Source of the DNA: Nephrocerus scutellatus
Lineage: Eukaryota; Arthropoda; Insecta; Diptera; Pipunculidae
Assembly (NCBI GenBank): GCA_947095585.1
Contig: OX352763.1
Span: forward strand, 99,303,908 to 99,367,907
DNA: 64,000 nucleotides
Reading direction: 5' to 3'
Numbering within the stretch: position 1 is the stretch's first letter; every line of letters begins with the position of its first letter. Shown in pieces: positions 44,085-57,164 of this stretch. A program made the translations under genes and the position numbers. The notes beneath the pieces are model-generated. The model did not search any database. It was not told the origin of the DNA and saw only the letters and a list, made by a program, of their open reading frames with translations.

Positions 44085-45063
44085 ATTTGAACGCCTGCAG
44101 ATTATAAGATTCGGGAAACACGTGTTCGACCAATTTTATTTAGAAGAGCGTGGGAGACAAGGATGATCCTTGAGGCACGCCAGCATTGATCCCATGTGAA
44201 TCTGAAGATATACCATTTAATACAACTTTTATTTTACGGTTCCATAAATAATTCTCAATCCATGTAATGAGAGAGGAGTGTAAGTTCAGCGCACGAATAT
44301 TACTAATAAGACAATCATGCCATACTCTATCAAAAGCTTCAGCAATATCTAAGGAAACAACGCTTGATTCACCTAGGTTTTCAATGCTTCGCTCCAAACA
44401 ATGAGTCATGCACGTCATGAGTTCACCGGAAGAGCGATTTTTACGAAATCCATACTGCACATCGGATAAAAAAACATTCGAATCCAGATAGTTCATTAGT
44501 CTGAAATTAACGATAGATTCCATTACCTTCGATAGAACCGACAACAAAGCAATAGGTCGGTAGTTCGTAGGTGCCGATTTATCACCTTTTTTCGGAACGG
44601 GTTGAATATTTGCTATTTTCCAAATTGATGGAAAAACACCACTCTTCATTGAGAGATGAAACAATTTGTTAAGCGGTTTTGCCAAAGTAAGATGACAACT
44701 TTTTAATACTAATGGCGGAATACCGTCGGGGCCAGTCGCTTTATTGGGGTCAAGTTCTTTCAGAATCTTTGAAACAACCCGTTTCCGAAAATAGATTTTA
44801 GACATACCTTGGCCTATATTCGGGAGAATTGGGGGGCTTTGATTAGTTAAAGGAAGAGTAGACGCATCAGCGAAATGAGAAGCTAAGAGATTAGCTTTCT
44901 CAATATCAGTTCTATAATAAATACCATTATGAAATAAAGAAGGAATAGACGAAGTAATGTCTGCAAAGTTTTTTTTTAACCAATGCAGCAAACGACCAAA
45001 AGCTTCGACTGTTTGAATCAGAATCCAAAATTTTTCGCATGCTATCTCGAATCTTAAGGTCAT
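44085..45063 (-). pseudogene. LINE reverse transcriptase, N-terminal half joined to C-terminal end
   Basis: Reads LDPNKATGPDGIPPLVLKSC, then KIANIQPVPKKGDKSAPTNY, RPIALLSVLSKVMESIV, VQYGFRKNRSSGELM, SVVSLDIAEAFDRVWHDCL (first catalytic Asp) and NAGVPQGSSLSPTLF. These are RT blocks up to block 4. The normal FADD block should follow. Instead the sequence passes within about 20 codons to VEHVFPESYNLQAF at about 44090-44130, the end of ORF2. A deletion of several hundred bases has removed the active-site FADD and thumb. The first ~45 codons (45063 to about 44960) are in a shifted frame. Confidence 0.88.
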
Positions 45064-45112
45064 ATATTATTTTAGACCTTTTCAATATAGCGTTTGATCT
45101 GTTTCTAGCAAT

Positions 45113-46115
45113 TCAAAACTTTACAAGGTTTTCTTCAGAAGTGCAATTAACGTAGTCCAAATGGGCTGCTTTTTTACACGCGACTGCTGACCTGCAATGT
45201 TCGTTAAACCATTTATTTTTATGAGTATTTTTCTTTTTAAATGAAGAAGGAATGCAATTTTTCATTCCTAGCAAAATGGTTGACGTGATAAGTTGTGATG
45301 CTTCATCAGCATTATTGCTGGAAAAACAGGTTGACCAATCAAATGAGCTATAAAATTGGTTCAGGAGCTCCCAGTTAGCATTTGTATAGTGCCAGAGTAG
45401 CCTTTTATTTGTAGGCTCTATAAGGGCTGGTGATATTGAAAATTTGGCTACTATCAAAGCATGGTCAGAAAGACCTAATGGAACAGATAAATCAATTGAA
45501 TATTTATCAGGCATAGTTGTAAGAAATAAATTTAAAAGGTGAGGAGATTGACCAGTAGTATCGGGATACCTAGTTGGCTTATCAACGAGTTGGGTGAAAA
45601 GATTAACATTTGAAAATAGTTCAGCGGTTTCACCTGATCGATCTCTACCATTCGAATAGGTCAACCATGAATCATTGTGGACATTAAAATCACCCAAGAC
45701 TACCAATTCTGATGTTGGTGATGATTGGTAAATCTTGTCTATAGTGTCTGATAAGCAATTAAACTCAATATTAGTGTCATCAGGTGACAAATTAGGACTA
45801 CGATAAAGGGAACAAATAAACATCGAATGGTTTGAAATTACAATTTCAATCCATATCGTATTGAACATGGGATTTCTGTTTGGAATATTAAAATTAGGTA
45901 CACTAAAACTGATGTCTTCTCGTATAAATAAAATAACCCCACGATGAGGAACCAAACAGTCGACACGAGAATACCCCGGACATTGAAAATCATTTGGGGT
46001 ACCCATATAAGAGGCCTGCGTTTCACATAAACTTAGAACCGCAGGTTTATTGGCGTCAAGATGTGCTACGATCGAGTTGAAATTACTTTTAATGCCGCGA
46101 ATATTTGTGAAATGA
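45113..46115 (-). pseudogene. LINE ORF2 apurinic-type endonuclease domain
   Basis: The frame is open from about 46115 (upstream of the ATG at 46006) down to 45113. It begins near NIRGIKSNFNSIVAHLDA, then reads LSLCETQ (the conserved Glu region), RGVILFIRED, SLYRSPNLSPDD, VVLGDFNVHNDSW (catalytic DFN) and LGLSDHALIVAKF (terminal SDH). All the main endonuclease motifs in the usual order are present in about 330 codons. In the living element this domain nicks the target site for reverse transcription. The frame is broken at KF near 45113, where a small indel separates it from the linker to the RT (RNRSNAILKRSK in another frame). Confidence 0.88.
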
Positions 46116-46120
46116 ATTTC

Positions 46121-48194
46121 AAGCAGATAGAGCTATCACCTATGATAATAGTAGTGTTATAAGTGAATTAGTAATCAACAATGAAAATTTGTGAACTTTA
46201 GCTTTTTTTTGCTTTCTAATAATTAAACTTGTAATTTGTAAATTAATAAACTTGTGTTGCGTTTTATTTGCAAAATACTTTACGAACTTGAAAACCTAAA
46301 TTTATTAACAATATATTTTTTAAGTTTATTGAAGCTGAAACTACAGACATTGAAGCAGTTGAAAAGTTCTGAGAATTGTTGATTGTAATATCGAGATAGA
46401 TAAAATTTGTGGTAGCTTCATAGATATTTTTATAAATTAGCGCAAAAGATACTCGCTCCTTTCTTTTTTCATTAAACATAACTTTTTGTTATTAAAGTGC
46501 TGTTGTTGTTGTTTCAAACTTATATAATCTGTAGGGATATATTACCAAACAATTCCTAGCATCATTAATGGCACGGCAGTATTCATTTTACTATAAAATT
46601 TGATAGAGGATACTCGTAGATAGAAGATAGCTTTAAAGTACACATTGTGTGGTATGGTCGCAAAATTCAATCGAGTAAGTTTTGAATAGTTTTCGCTGTG
46701 TTTGTTTGAGGGGGAGGAGAAGATAAGGAAGATAATTAATGACGGAATAGACATTTAAATGATTATAGTTGAAAGACCTCGAAGTTTTGTGTTTTGATTT
46801 TTTTTTTATACATTTTTGGCTTTTAATTTTTTGAGGATATTTGTATGAGGCCATTTATTTGTAATAATGTATATCTACTTTCTAGAAATACTGTAAACAT
46901 TAAATTATCAGACTATACCTTCCTCATATCCCTCAGCTGCATTTCAAACAAACCACAAATGACATGTATCTCGTTTTATGCCCTTCGAATCTCCACATTT
47001 TATTAGAACGGCTAAATCTTTTTCAAAACATAAAATAAAATAAAATAAAAACGATCATAAAATGGAAATAGATTTCCGTTCGGTTTTTTCGTTTTTCAGT
47101 ATGTAGTTGTTTTTGTTATTGTCTGGTGTTCATCAATCGAGATAGACACCTTTTCAGTTTGGTTATAAGTATCTTTAAAAGTTCTGTATATGTCGTCCCC
47201 CACACAGATCCACTTTGGATGACAGAAATATACCACACACTATTTAATGTCCTTTTATGATGATGTACATCGTGTACATCTGGTGGCACGTCGATATGTT
47301 GTCAATGACCTTAGCATCTCCAGGAACTAATATCTATAGCAATATTTGGTAAGCACTGATAACATATCCCTTACTCCACACCTATCAGTGTAGTCATTAT
47401 TCCGTCGAAATGTCTTTATTAACAAAGCAAACAGCTTACGTTTACATCCTCCTGATGTGTACGTGCTTATTACAGATTTAATGATTTTCCATATACTCGT
47501 CCAAAGATATCTTCGAACATTTATCGAACGTGTAGGATCGCCGGGTAGCTTTTCGTTTTGGAATAGTTTTGTTTATTTTATGTTGTGGTGTGGAGGGGGA
47601 AGTTAAACTTCTAAATAGCCTGCTTACCTGTAAATCGTTTTAATTAAGTGATTTATTTTATATTTTAATAGATAATCGGATAGGAAAGATACCTAGATAC
47701 CCCGACTTAAAACATCTCTTGTTTTAATTCATGTTAAATAAGATTGGTGTTTTTCTCATCGTTTTTTGGAGTGTTTTTTTTTAATTGATCCTCAAAAACA
47801 ATTTGTGCGTTTCAAAAATATTTTGAACCACTTGAACTAGTCAATAATTTTTTAGTGTGGGCATCAGTTAATCATTAAGTTGAAGAGCGCATTCAAAGGA
47901 CTCCCTTGCTTCTTTTAAAGTGGATCTTATACTTTACTATGGAGTTTCTGAAAAGAACGATTGATTGATTGCGATCAGCACAAAAGTGAAACACTTGATA
48001 TGTTCAATTTAATTAACTGTTAGACAACCGCAGATACTTAATTTGGTCACAGAAAAATATCTCGAACATTAGACCTGAGAAGAGAATCGGTAGATAAACG
48101 AAACAAAACTAGCTGCGTAGAGAACGGGATGCGCACTCGAGCATGCATGTGAATTAACACATAAAGTATATTCAGCGAAAAGCTATAGAAATAT
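46121..48194. other. About 2 kb of AT-rich non-coding DNA, nothing recognised
   Basis: An (AAAAT)n run lies at 47027-47050. Short minus-strand frames at 46264-46854 have no family resemblance. Confidence 0.35.
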
Positions 48195-48560
48195 TGTTAA
48201 ATCTTTAAATGTCCTGGCTAGTTCATCAGCAAATTCCGCACCCAGCTCAGTTCGTTTGGCCATGGATTGCGCGGGGCGTCAAAGCATCTGACCTGGCTTT
48301 AGTCTATCGATTAGGAGTTCATAGCCGTTAGAGCCTCCTGCTGGCAGAGTAATTTGTGATTGTACCGCCTTTTATAGCCCTTTCTGAATTAATTTCGATT
48401 TCAGTCTGAAACGCAGTTGGGCACTTACGCAGTAGCATCGAGAGGTAATGTGCCAAAAGACACCAGCACCCACTTATATTTAATCTTTGGCCCGTCAGTG
48501 TGTACCGAACCTGGTTACTTGGGTTCTATCGGTAAGCCATTTTATATATTTTACCATTTA
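48195..48560 (-). pseudogene. LINE RNase H relic
   Basis: On the minus strand, AEFADELARTFKD is readable around 48200-48245. It matches NEFADELARAG of the LINE RNase H at 8.2 kb. Further upstream, PTAFQTEIEI (about 48395-48425) fits the ATVFQAEVYAI motif of the same domain. Several stops and shifts are present, and it is too decayed to assign a clade. Confidence 0.55.
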
Positions 48561-51500
48561 AAAGTCTGAAGATGTGAATAGGGTCCGCCGGATGACTGCT
48601 TCTATGGCAGTCGTTAGGCGCGTGTGTATAGCTTTATAGTTTTTAAAAGATAGGTACAACTATGAATATTTATATATTTGAATATTTTTACTTTAACTTT
48701 GTTAACGTTGTTTTTTCTAGCACCTTTGACCACCAAACCATAGATGCATATGTTTACAGACTAAACTCTAAGGAAAGACCGATTATTTTTCTGTGTGTAT
48801 TTATGGATTTATTTTCATAGGTAAAGCGAAAAAGCCGGACGGTGTTTTTATTCGTTTTGAGGTCTAAAAAGGCCTGAATTAACGTATTAATTGTGAGCCC
48901 GAAGGTCGAAGCTAATAATCAGATCAAAGTATTTTTTTTTTTTTTTTCCATTGGTTTGTCCACTCGTAAATCTCAAATTCTACCAATCAGAAATTGATGG
49001 GACTTGTTTTAAAACAATTGTTTAGCGCTTGACTTCCGATGGTATAATTTTGAGATTTATTATAGGTGTTATTTTAGGGGGAAAATATAAAAAAGTGTTT
49101 TTTCGGTAACAACTCTTAATTAAATCTTTAGACTGAATTACAACTATCCATATGGCAAGCAAGAGTAGCTCCGCTTTACTATCCATTTATATATTTTTCT
49201 TTACAACGCAACGTAGTATTTAAAAATTAAATTAAATTTCTCACCAAATATGACAAGCATATCCCAACTCTTAGACGCAGCAATCATTAAACTCATTCGA
49301 AGCTTTTAAAATCCAATGCTGTCTTCTGTTGTACACGCAAAATATAAACATCCAGCCATTATCCATGAATGACACTTTCATCGAAGAAACCGAAACCGAA
49401 ATTCAATTGCAGGTATGTGCGTCAATGACAAGTTTTTTCCACTTATTTAAATGCAGCTCGAAGGACCACTCGACTGGCTGGCAATTAACAAGTTTTCTCA
49501 CAAAATTTTAAGCGGCATTTTAATGATTGGTAAGGTGATTTGCATGTTTCTATTACTTCTCCTAATGACAGCTAAACAGCTTCAACTAATTACTGCAGTA
49601 GATGGAATATTGGTAAATTTTTCGTATAAAAAGTGAAAGTAAGAATGGTAATAATTGTTAGTCGGTTAGTCAAGGTTACTATTCTAACATGTGTAATGTA
49701 AAATTTAATAAATTAATCATAGGTTTTGAACTTCCATCTACAGGAACTAACGCAATTTACAGGCAGTTTGATTTTGAACACTTTCCGATCCGATTACATA
49801 TTAATTTTATATTCTTCGTATAGAATATCAATAAATGACGATTGGAGTGGAGTGGAGAAGTTTCACCACACCGCCCCAGTACCACCTACGCCAACAAAGA
49901 TCGCCGATCACAGAAATAAATACAAATGTATATAAAACTATTTGTCAACCCCGGCGTTACCTGGCTCTCCCCAAAAGACATCGTCTAGATTTACCATAAG
50001 CTAACATAAGAGGCGTTGTCCGGTTGATGATGATTTAAAGAAAAAAATACAAATGATGATTACAACGACAAAAAACCCATATACCTAAACGTTCATGTAA
50101 GTTCTCAAATAACCAAATGACAATGTGTGACACTTGTTGTTCAATGCATATAGTGCCTTCGACACTAAACGGCATTTCCACTATTTGTACAAAACACAGC
50201 ACAGAAAGCAGCGCTGCACATAGCACACAGTCATTATGATGCCGCTATATGGCGTGATATTTAAAATTTGGAGCCCCCGATCAAACAGACAACAGCATTT
50301 TAGCTTGCATGTGTTTGTTTGAGAGTTTGTCCACTCGTATATGTCGAATTCTACCAATTTTAATTTGACATACAAACGGGCACGTGAATTTAAAATTATA
50401 TGGAAAAGATACAATTTTATTGAAGGTAATAAAGTTGTTGAAATTTCTGTCTTGTTTTGTTTTGTTTATTAAAATTTAACGCAATCCGAACGATATAGTT
50501 CACACACATTAGCACAGCCAGAAAATTCTATTACTCACTAGCACTGTGTGCGACAAAATGATCTCTTCTGTCATATCCTGATAATAATTTAAATTCAGAA
50601 GGCGTAGTCGAATGTATTTGTCGCTTGCTATCAAAATAGATCTAAATGATAAATTCTAAAAAAGTGCATATACACGAGGCAAAAACATACAGGCGATCGT
50701 TTTATGATTATCAAGCACTAGTATTATAAGCATAGTTATCCATACCTACATATGTTTCTTGTCTCGGATATGATCAAACCGAACTGTCACAATGTAGAAA
50801 CCGATAGAATCTTATAAGCCACAGTCACTGCATAGTGCTGCTTTCTCGATCGTTTTGCCTGCTGAACATGATCGCGCTGATCACGTTCTAATTCTAGTCT
50901 GGGGCATTGATCTAAGCAAATGTAATGAGGATAGTTGTTGTACTCCTACTCTTTGTTGTCTAATGTCTAGCTGTCGATAGGTATGCGATGAACCCTAGCA
51001 CTGTTCGGGGCATGATGTTGACGATGAGGGTTCAAATGTTAATTCTTCAACTTTGCAGATCAAGTCATATTCACGTATCGCGGATATGCAAGTTTTGTTT
51101 TCTTCCCAATTGTCAAAAGTGAGTTCCCACCGCGCATTCGACCAGTAAGCAGTAAGCGATGTTTGTTACTCGTATAGACATGGAATGGAATGCATAATGA
51201 AGTATACATCGCGAGCACTTTTAGCATTAGAAAAGTTGACTGTGTGCGTGTGTTGTTTTTGTTGTTGTTGAATTTAATTTGCTTTCATTGACTGGACGCG
51301 GCAGTAAATAGCGAGATGAGATGCGCCACTTGAGAAGCAAACAAACTGGCAATTTAGCTGTGATGATGATGATGATGATGATCTTATTTCGATTGAGCGT
51401 GAGATAATTGTAATTATGTATTGGAGCAGTTAAACTTGAGGCACAGATAATATGATATACCTACAGATGTCGCATGCCCATGCATTGAATTGAGGAATAT

Positions 51501-54289
51501 CGAATTTCATCTGCCTGCTCGATTTGCCTGCTTGATCATCTTCGGATTATTTGTTCTTGGTAATTTCAAAAGATCTCTGATCTATTTTAATAAAAAGTAC
51601 TTCAGTGTAGTAGATATATGGAACTCAAATTGTTTATGCCGATCAGTCTAGTTGCCAGACAGCAGATATAATAAAGAACAAGTACACTTGAGTGTGAAAG
51701 TGTAAATGGAACTTAAATTTTAGTAATTTGCCATAATTTACCATAATTTACATAATTTGACAATAGATGGCATATAAATACAGCAAATAATTATGTGAAC
51801 ATAGCATCTGTCCTTAAGCGTAAGACATCTAGGTATTAATTATCTTTGCTCGTACTATCAATTTCGAGAATGTAATATTCCGTGCGCACCAGGAAATATT
51901 CGAAATTTTTCGTGTATAACGCTCGCTGAACATTTTGCGCGTCTACTTCGTAGGAGTGTGCTCCAAGAGCGATCAGGAATGTCTGCGCCACGAAACGCCT
52001 TCTGCTGTGACATGCAACTTCATTGCGATGCAGGTACTTCCGTCCGTCCGTCCATGCACATCTTTGTCCCTCTCTTGTGTCAGCCAAAAAGCAATTGCAC
52101 TGCACTGAGACTGAGACTGAGACACTTGCCAGTGCTTTATGACACTAGAAATGATCTTGATACGGCAGCATCATCCCCTCGACGATTGTCACAGAGTGTG
52201 TGTGTGTGTGTGTATTCTTGTTGTTTTTGTGTAGATATACAGAAATTATAATAATAATATTAATGTGCACACTGGATCGGGATACACATGATATCTATAC
52301 ACGCTGATCTATGCACAGATTTTGTCCTGACGCCGCTGAAAATACCGCGCACCACCGTCGCGAACACTGGCGATTTTATTTCGACAGATGGCGTTCTTTT
52401 TTTCGGCGGTTTTTGTTTTTGCTGTTGTTGTTGTATTCTGAGTGCAAAATGATGCATTTTTCGTTGTGAACTTTTTGTGTCTGCGAATCAATGGGGCGGG
52501 GAACCGCCGCCGACTACGCCTGATGCCTTTTTCTTGGTTGATGATTTTCCTGCTGTGAGCGTTCGTTTGGATTTCGCATAGCTGACACGAACGAGCAACA
52601 ACTTTGACGATCATTTCTGATGGTCTGATGGGCGATGCGACTGAACGAAAATATGTGACAAAAATAGATGACACAGTAAGTACTTTGACATTTTTAAATA
52701 AATAATGAAAACCAAATTCTAGATAGATAGATCCTTTTCTTCAGCGACACGATATCGCATAGAGATGCACATTTGAGTATCGCATTCGAGCCGATTAGGG
52801 CTAATTAATTAGGTATGGTCGAATTTATATAGCTGTCGTCACAGTATAGATACCCTAATATAAGATATATAAATTATGTTTGTGTGTGTATTTTCTTTAT
52901 TGATTTAAGTTATTTTTAAAATTTCTGCTGCATTGTCATTGTTCATTGCTGTGTTTTGAGCGCAGATGTCTCATTCGTCTTTCCCGAGGTTCAAAATTGA
53001 ATTTGCATTTTTACTTTATAGGTGTCCTTGAAAGTACATAAAAACAATTCCCGTTTTACGCGCCCAATTTGATTTGGTCAAATCGATGCAGAAGATGGCA
53101 CAAAAAGTATACCTACCCTGGTCCCGATTTCAACATAGCTTCGCAACAAGATTCATCTATAATCCGATGTTTGAAGAAAAAAAAACACAACAACAATAAA
53201 GACCATCCATCCATCCATACCATCGTATTACCACCAAACGAGCATTCTTTGCGGACGCACTTATCAAAAGCGAGTGTACAATTGAAGGAAAAAAATAAAA
53301 GTGCAGCGAAACAATGGTTGTCTTTTTTTTATTTACTCTTTGACTGCTACTTATTATGAAAATTTGAAAAAAAAATTAAAATAATCTCACAAGTCAGAGT
53401 GTCAATTCAGGGTGAAAAATCAATGCGCGACTAATCATATATTTTGCTCGCAATTTGAATCAAAAACAACTGAACAACAATGGGAAAAATCACTTAAAAA
53501 ACTACTTAAAATGCACCGAATTGAAGGATATTAATTGCGTTGTGTTACGACCTCATATTGTATACGGATGGATGGACGGACGTATGGATGGATGGGATGA
53601 TACGATATGCTGATTGTAAAAATTGATTGAAAAAGGATGCGCGAGTTCGAGGATAGTTTTTTTCGACATAAATTATACGCAGACATTTCTACAAATAAAC
53701 TCATCTTTATGCATACATAAGCACAGCAGTGTAGTTTTAACCAAACTGAACCGGTTTTTTTAATTAACTCACCCTAAAACCCGGCATTTTGTAATGGAAT
53801 AGAATTGAAGAAAAAAAAAACCAAAAAATTTATTTGTTATATATGACATTTTCTTCGAACGAATAAACTAATGAAATTATCTCCATACATATACTCGCAC
53901 ATACTAGCATTCAGGATAGGGAGTCTTACTCTATCTATCCTGGGAATTATAATGGCAGTTAAAAGCAAATCAGTAAAGCACAAAACGCTGATAAATGGAA
54001 AGCATATGGAAGAAAAAGTGTAGCTACGGGAACAAATACATATCGTATAATTTTTTCAATCTTAATATGACTAATAACAAATCTATGCAGGGTAGTTTTA
54101 AAACTTGAAATAGCTTTAGACTTATGCAACGATTGAGTGACATATAAAAGCGCGAGGTAATTTTCTTAAATATAGTGGCAGATGTAAGAATCATAGACTG
54201 GCGAAGGTCGATTAGCCCAAGTTTCATGCGAGAGGCAGGCACACATTGGGAAATAATTAAAATGGTCCACTGTCTAGGTACTTGGGATA
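48561..54289. other. About 5.7 kb of non-coding DNA with one short LINE scrap
   Basis: Mostly unassigned AT-rich DNA with microsatellites: a T-run at 48931-48947, (GATGAT)n at 51361-51381, (GT)n at 52195-52213 and GGATGGAT near 53569-53597. A 121-codon minus-strand frame at 52309-52674 and others have no recognisable domain. No host exon can be supported. Confidence 0.35.
49295..49395 (+). pseudogene. LINE scrap related to the copy at 1.14-1.24 kb
   Basis: Aligns at nucleotide level with about 1140-1235: CTTNTAAAANCCANTGCTGT, CTTCTGT, and CATTATCCATGAATG against CTTTATCCATGAATGG, then AAGAAAC. About 100 bp only. Confidence 0.5.
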
Positions 54290-54478
54290 TCCACAAGCAT
54301 GCCCTGATCCCCGAGGGGCTCCAAATTTTAATAGAAACTGTTGCCATCTGAGATACACATGTGCGCAAAGTTTGAATAAAATTAGGCCTTAGGAAGTGGG
54401 TTAAAAATGTATCACAAATTTTGGCCATCCAGCCAGTCAGCCACAAATACGCCAAGTTAATATAGGGAATTTAAAAAC
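54290..54478 (-). repeat. CTGGCTGG-family dispersed repeat, copy D
   Basis: Head and first module, inverted: GATCCCCGAGGGGCTCCAAA, TTTAATAGAAACTGTTGCCA, GGAAGTGGGTTAAAAATG, CCAGCCAGTCAGCCAC and CCAAGTTAATATAGGGAATT. Confidence 0.9.
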
Positions 54479-55727
54479 AAGAATTCTGAGGCTTCTAGCA
54501 GATTCGTTATTCTACCCCTTACCCTTCCCCTTCCAATTCTTCATAAGCCCGACCAATGCAAATGCCAATGCACACAACCAATACGTCACTAAAGATCTTC
54601 TGAAGTTCGTTTTTTCAAAAGTTTGTTCATTTACATTGATATCCACGAAAATAACGCGCAGATTTTTAACAATTTAGACAATTCGATTGCAAGTGATCTC
54701 AGGCTCTCAACTCAACTCCATTTAACACGCAATGGGGCTATACAGACATCGAATGCACTCAGTCGAAAATTGCTAAAACACGAAACAGTTTAGCAAATAG
54801 GTAGGTTATACTTTGTGAATGCACGCTTTGGGTTTTTGTATTTATCACGAATTAACCTCTGCAACAAAACTTCTTTAAAAAATAAGTTTTTACTCGTACG
54901 CTCATTTGAAACGAATTTAAATTTTATAATCTGTCCAATCAATTAAATAATATTAGTAACGCGAAAAAAATTGCCGAAATAGTCGTCTTACTACGTATAT
55001 TAATTTGAATATTTATGAAACACCAAACAACAAATATTTTATGCAAATTGAACAACGTCTAGACACACATGTATTAGTATTATTGCTAATTAAAAATCAA
55101 TAGGGCTAACAACGACCGCAGCCCCATACGAACGAATCCCTCCAGATTCGCCCACCCACACATTTTTCGTCAATTCAATTCGATCTGCACATTAAGTTTG
55201 TTGTATACTGAATGATATCCGCCGGAGCAGAGTATTATAAGTGGAACGAATTTTTGTGCTGACAATGCGCTCTTGCGTCTGATGATCTCATTCTTACAAT
55301 TTGTGTTTCTAATAAGTATTTTTGCGAACCGACTGTGACTGGTAATAGATACGAACCGAAACAGATATTCTATAAATTTGTACCGATGATCATGAGTGAC
55401 CTTCAATATTCAAGAACTTTAAAATTCGAGTGGTTATGCAAGATATTGTGTCGTCGTTCATCTGATCCGAAGCCGTAAACAAATGGAAACAGATTTTTTT
55501 TCTTCTATGCTCGGTTGAGATCTTGCTACGATCATTACACTGATCTATTGAGTACTACTATTCGGACTACTATTTACGACATGTGGTGGTATTGTTTCTC
55601 ATACCCAATGTTCATTACAAAAAAAAACACTGGATATAGCAATGTAAACACAAAATAAGATTAATATTTATCAAAACTGATCACTTAAGACTAATGAGAC
55701 TCTAGTTGTTGTTGTTAAAAAAAGCTA
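54479..55727. other. About 1.2 kb of non-coding DNA, nothing recognised
   Basis: AT-rich. No coding similarity or repeat recognised before the piggyBac-like terminus. Confidence 0.35.
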
Positions 55728-56258
55728 ACCCATTTTCGGCGGCTACCACTTCCCGTTGAGATGGAAAAGTGAAATTTCACATACTTCTCTATTTTTGGTC
55801 TAATTAGAGTTTCCCGGAAAACTCACGTTGCGTTTTCGCAACGTTAGCCGAAAGGTGTATCCAAATTATTGAAATTAAATTTTCTTTTTACATGGAATGT
55901 GAATCAACTTTATTTGAATATTTTTATGAAAAATGAAAAGATTGTTAAGAAAATTAACAATGAAAAAATTCATACATTATATCAAGATATGTTTATAAAG
56001 AATGGGTTGTTGTATGGGTTTGTGTGGTACGCATCGGAGCATTTTGGATGAAGCGGGATGTTACATTTATTGTAGATGTTTGGAATCTAAAACAAACGTT
56101 CTAAATTCTTGTTGCGACATTGGTGTTTCCTTAGCAAATTGTTTGCAAATGCAATGTATCTTCCATGCTTTCACCAACGCTGCATCGAGTGCATTTTATA
56201 AAAGTAGCTAGTACCACTTCTTTCCTCGAATTCGTATGCGATAGTTGATTATAGCGTT

Positions 56259-56608
56259 TTTTAATTCTCTATATTAACTTCGCGTGCCCGTGGCTGGCGG
56301 GCTGGCTGGTTGGTCAGATCTTGTGATCAATTTCTAACCCATTTCCCAAAGCCCAATTTTATTGAAATTTTACACACGTGTATATTTCCGGTGACAATAC
56401 TTTCTATTAAAAGTTGATTGCGCCGCGGGGTCGTGGGGCTCCCATACAACTTTTTTTTCCCGGCATCAGATCATTTCATACTATAATAACTGTATTCTGT
56501 GTGCGTTGTATTTTTATATTTCAGCATTTATAGTGGCATTCAGTATACTTTTGGTTATTAGAGAATTTACATGAAAAATTTAATTTTTATGGGTTGTTTT
56601 TATTTAAC
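56259..56608 (+). repeat. CTGGCTGG-family dispersed repeat, copy E
   Basis: Short form: complete head, one module (GGGGTCGTGGGGCTCCCATA), then a tail segment shared with copy F (TATATTTCAGCA, GGCATTCAGTATACTTTTGG, GAGAATTTACATGAAAAATT) ending in ATGGGTTG and a T-run. Confidence 0.92.
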
Positions 56609-56785
56609 AAATCAAATCCACCCGTCGTTATATTGTACTCACGAATTGCATTGTAATGTTTATATGTTTCCTCTTTTTTCGATCAGAACGTTTTGCTTGT
56701 TCGATAGGTTAGTCCATCAAACTGTTACAATAGAAGCTGCGATTTCATTTTCTTTGTCGAATGAAAAGTCAATGAAACCACGACT

Positions 56786-57066
56786 TTTTTAAATTCTCTA
56801 TATTAACTTTGCTTGCCCGTGGCTGGCTGGCTCGCTGCCTGGCTGGCTGGCTGGTCCGATTTTGTGATCAATTTTTAACCCACTTCCAAAATCCCGATTT
56901 TATTGAAATTTTGCACACATGTATATTTCCGGTGACAATAATTTCTATTAAAATTTATTATATTTAAAATTTAATTTTTTTATATTTCAGCAATTATAGC
57001 GGAATTCAGTATACTTTTGGTTATAAGAGAATTTACATGAAAAATTTTTATGGGTTTTTTTTTTAA
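56786..57066 (+). repeat. CTGGCTGG-family dispersed repeat, copy F
   Basis: Short form with an expanded CTGGCTGGCTGGCTGG run, part of the first module, and the same long tail as copy E. Same orientation as E, about 530 bp downstream. Confidence 0.92.
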
Positions 57067-57164
57067 TTTCTTTTGCATCGGTAAAGTCTGCTTTACCAGA
57101 GTTATATTTTCACTGTGCCGCTTGTAAATACAAGAACAGCTAATTTTTCACTATAAAAATTAAG

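Larger units (their letters stand above)
43648..46120 (-). mobile_element. Jockey/CR1-group LINE, minus strand, internally deleted
   Basis: Read from about 46115 downward: endonuclease, RT N-terminal half, then a junction directly to the C-terminal end of ORF2 (FPESYNLQAFKLAV), a short 3' region with GGGAGTCATCCCTTGGCAAT, and an A-run (T-run at 43648-43665 on the plus strand). About the middle third of a normal ORF2, including the catalytic FADD box, is missing. The copy at 0.6-1.6 kb on the plus strand is related. Confidence 0.85.

Noticed and set aside
51361..51381. GATGAT run as an RTE 3' tail
   Set aside because: No RTE coding or 3' sequence precedes it on either strand; it is a plain microsatellite.
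52309..52674. 121-codon basic frame on the minus strand
   Set aside because: No family resemblance, and Q/K/T/R-rich runs come from GTTGTT-type simple sequence.
56002..56211. Cysteine-rich 69-codon frame inside the piggyBac span
   Set aside because: It is on the opposite strand to the transposase and its cysteines do not fit the piggyBac C-terminal pattern, so I could not assign it.
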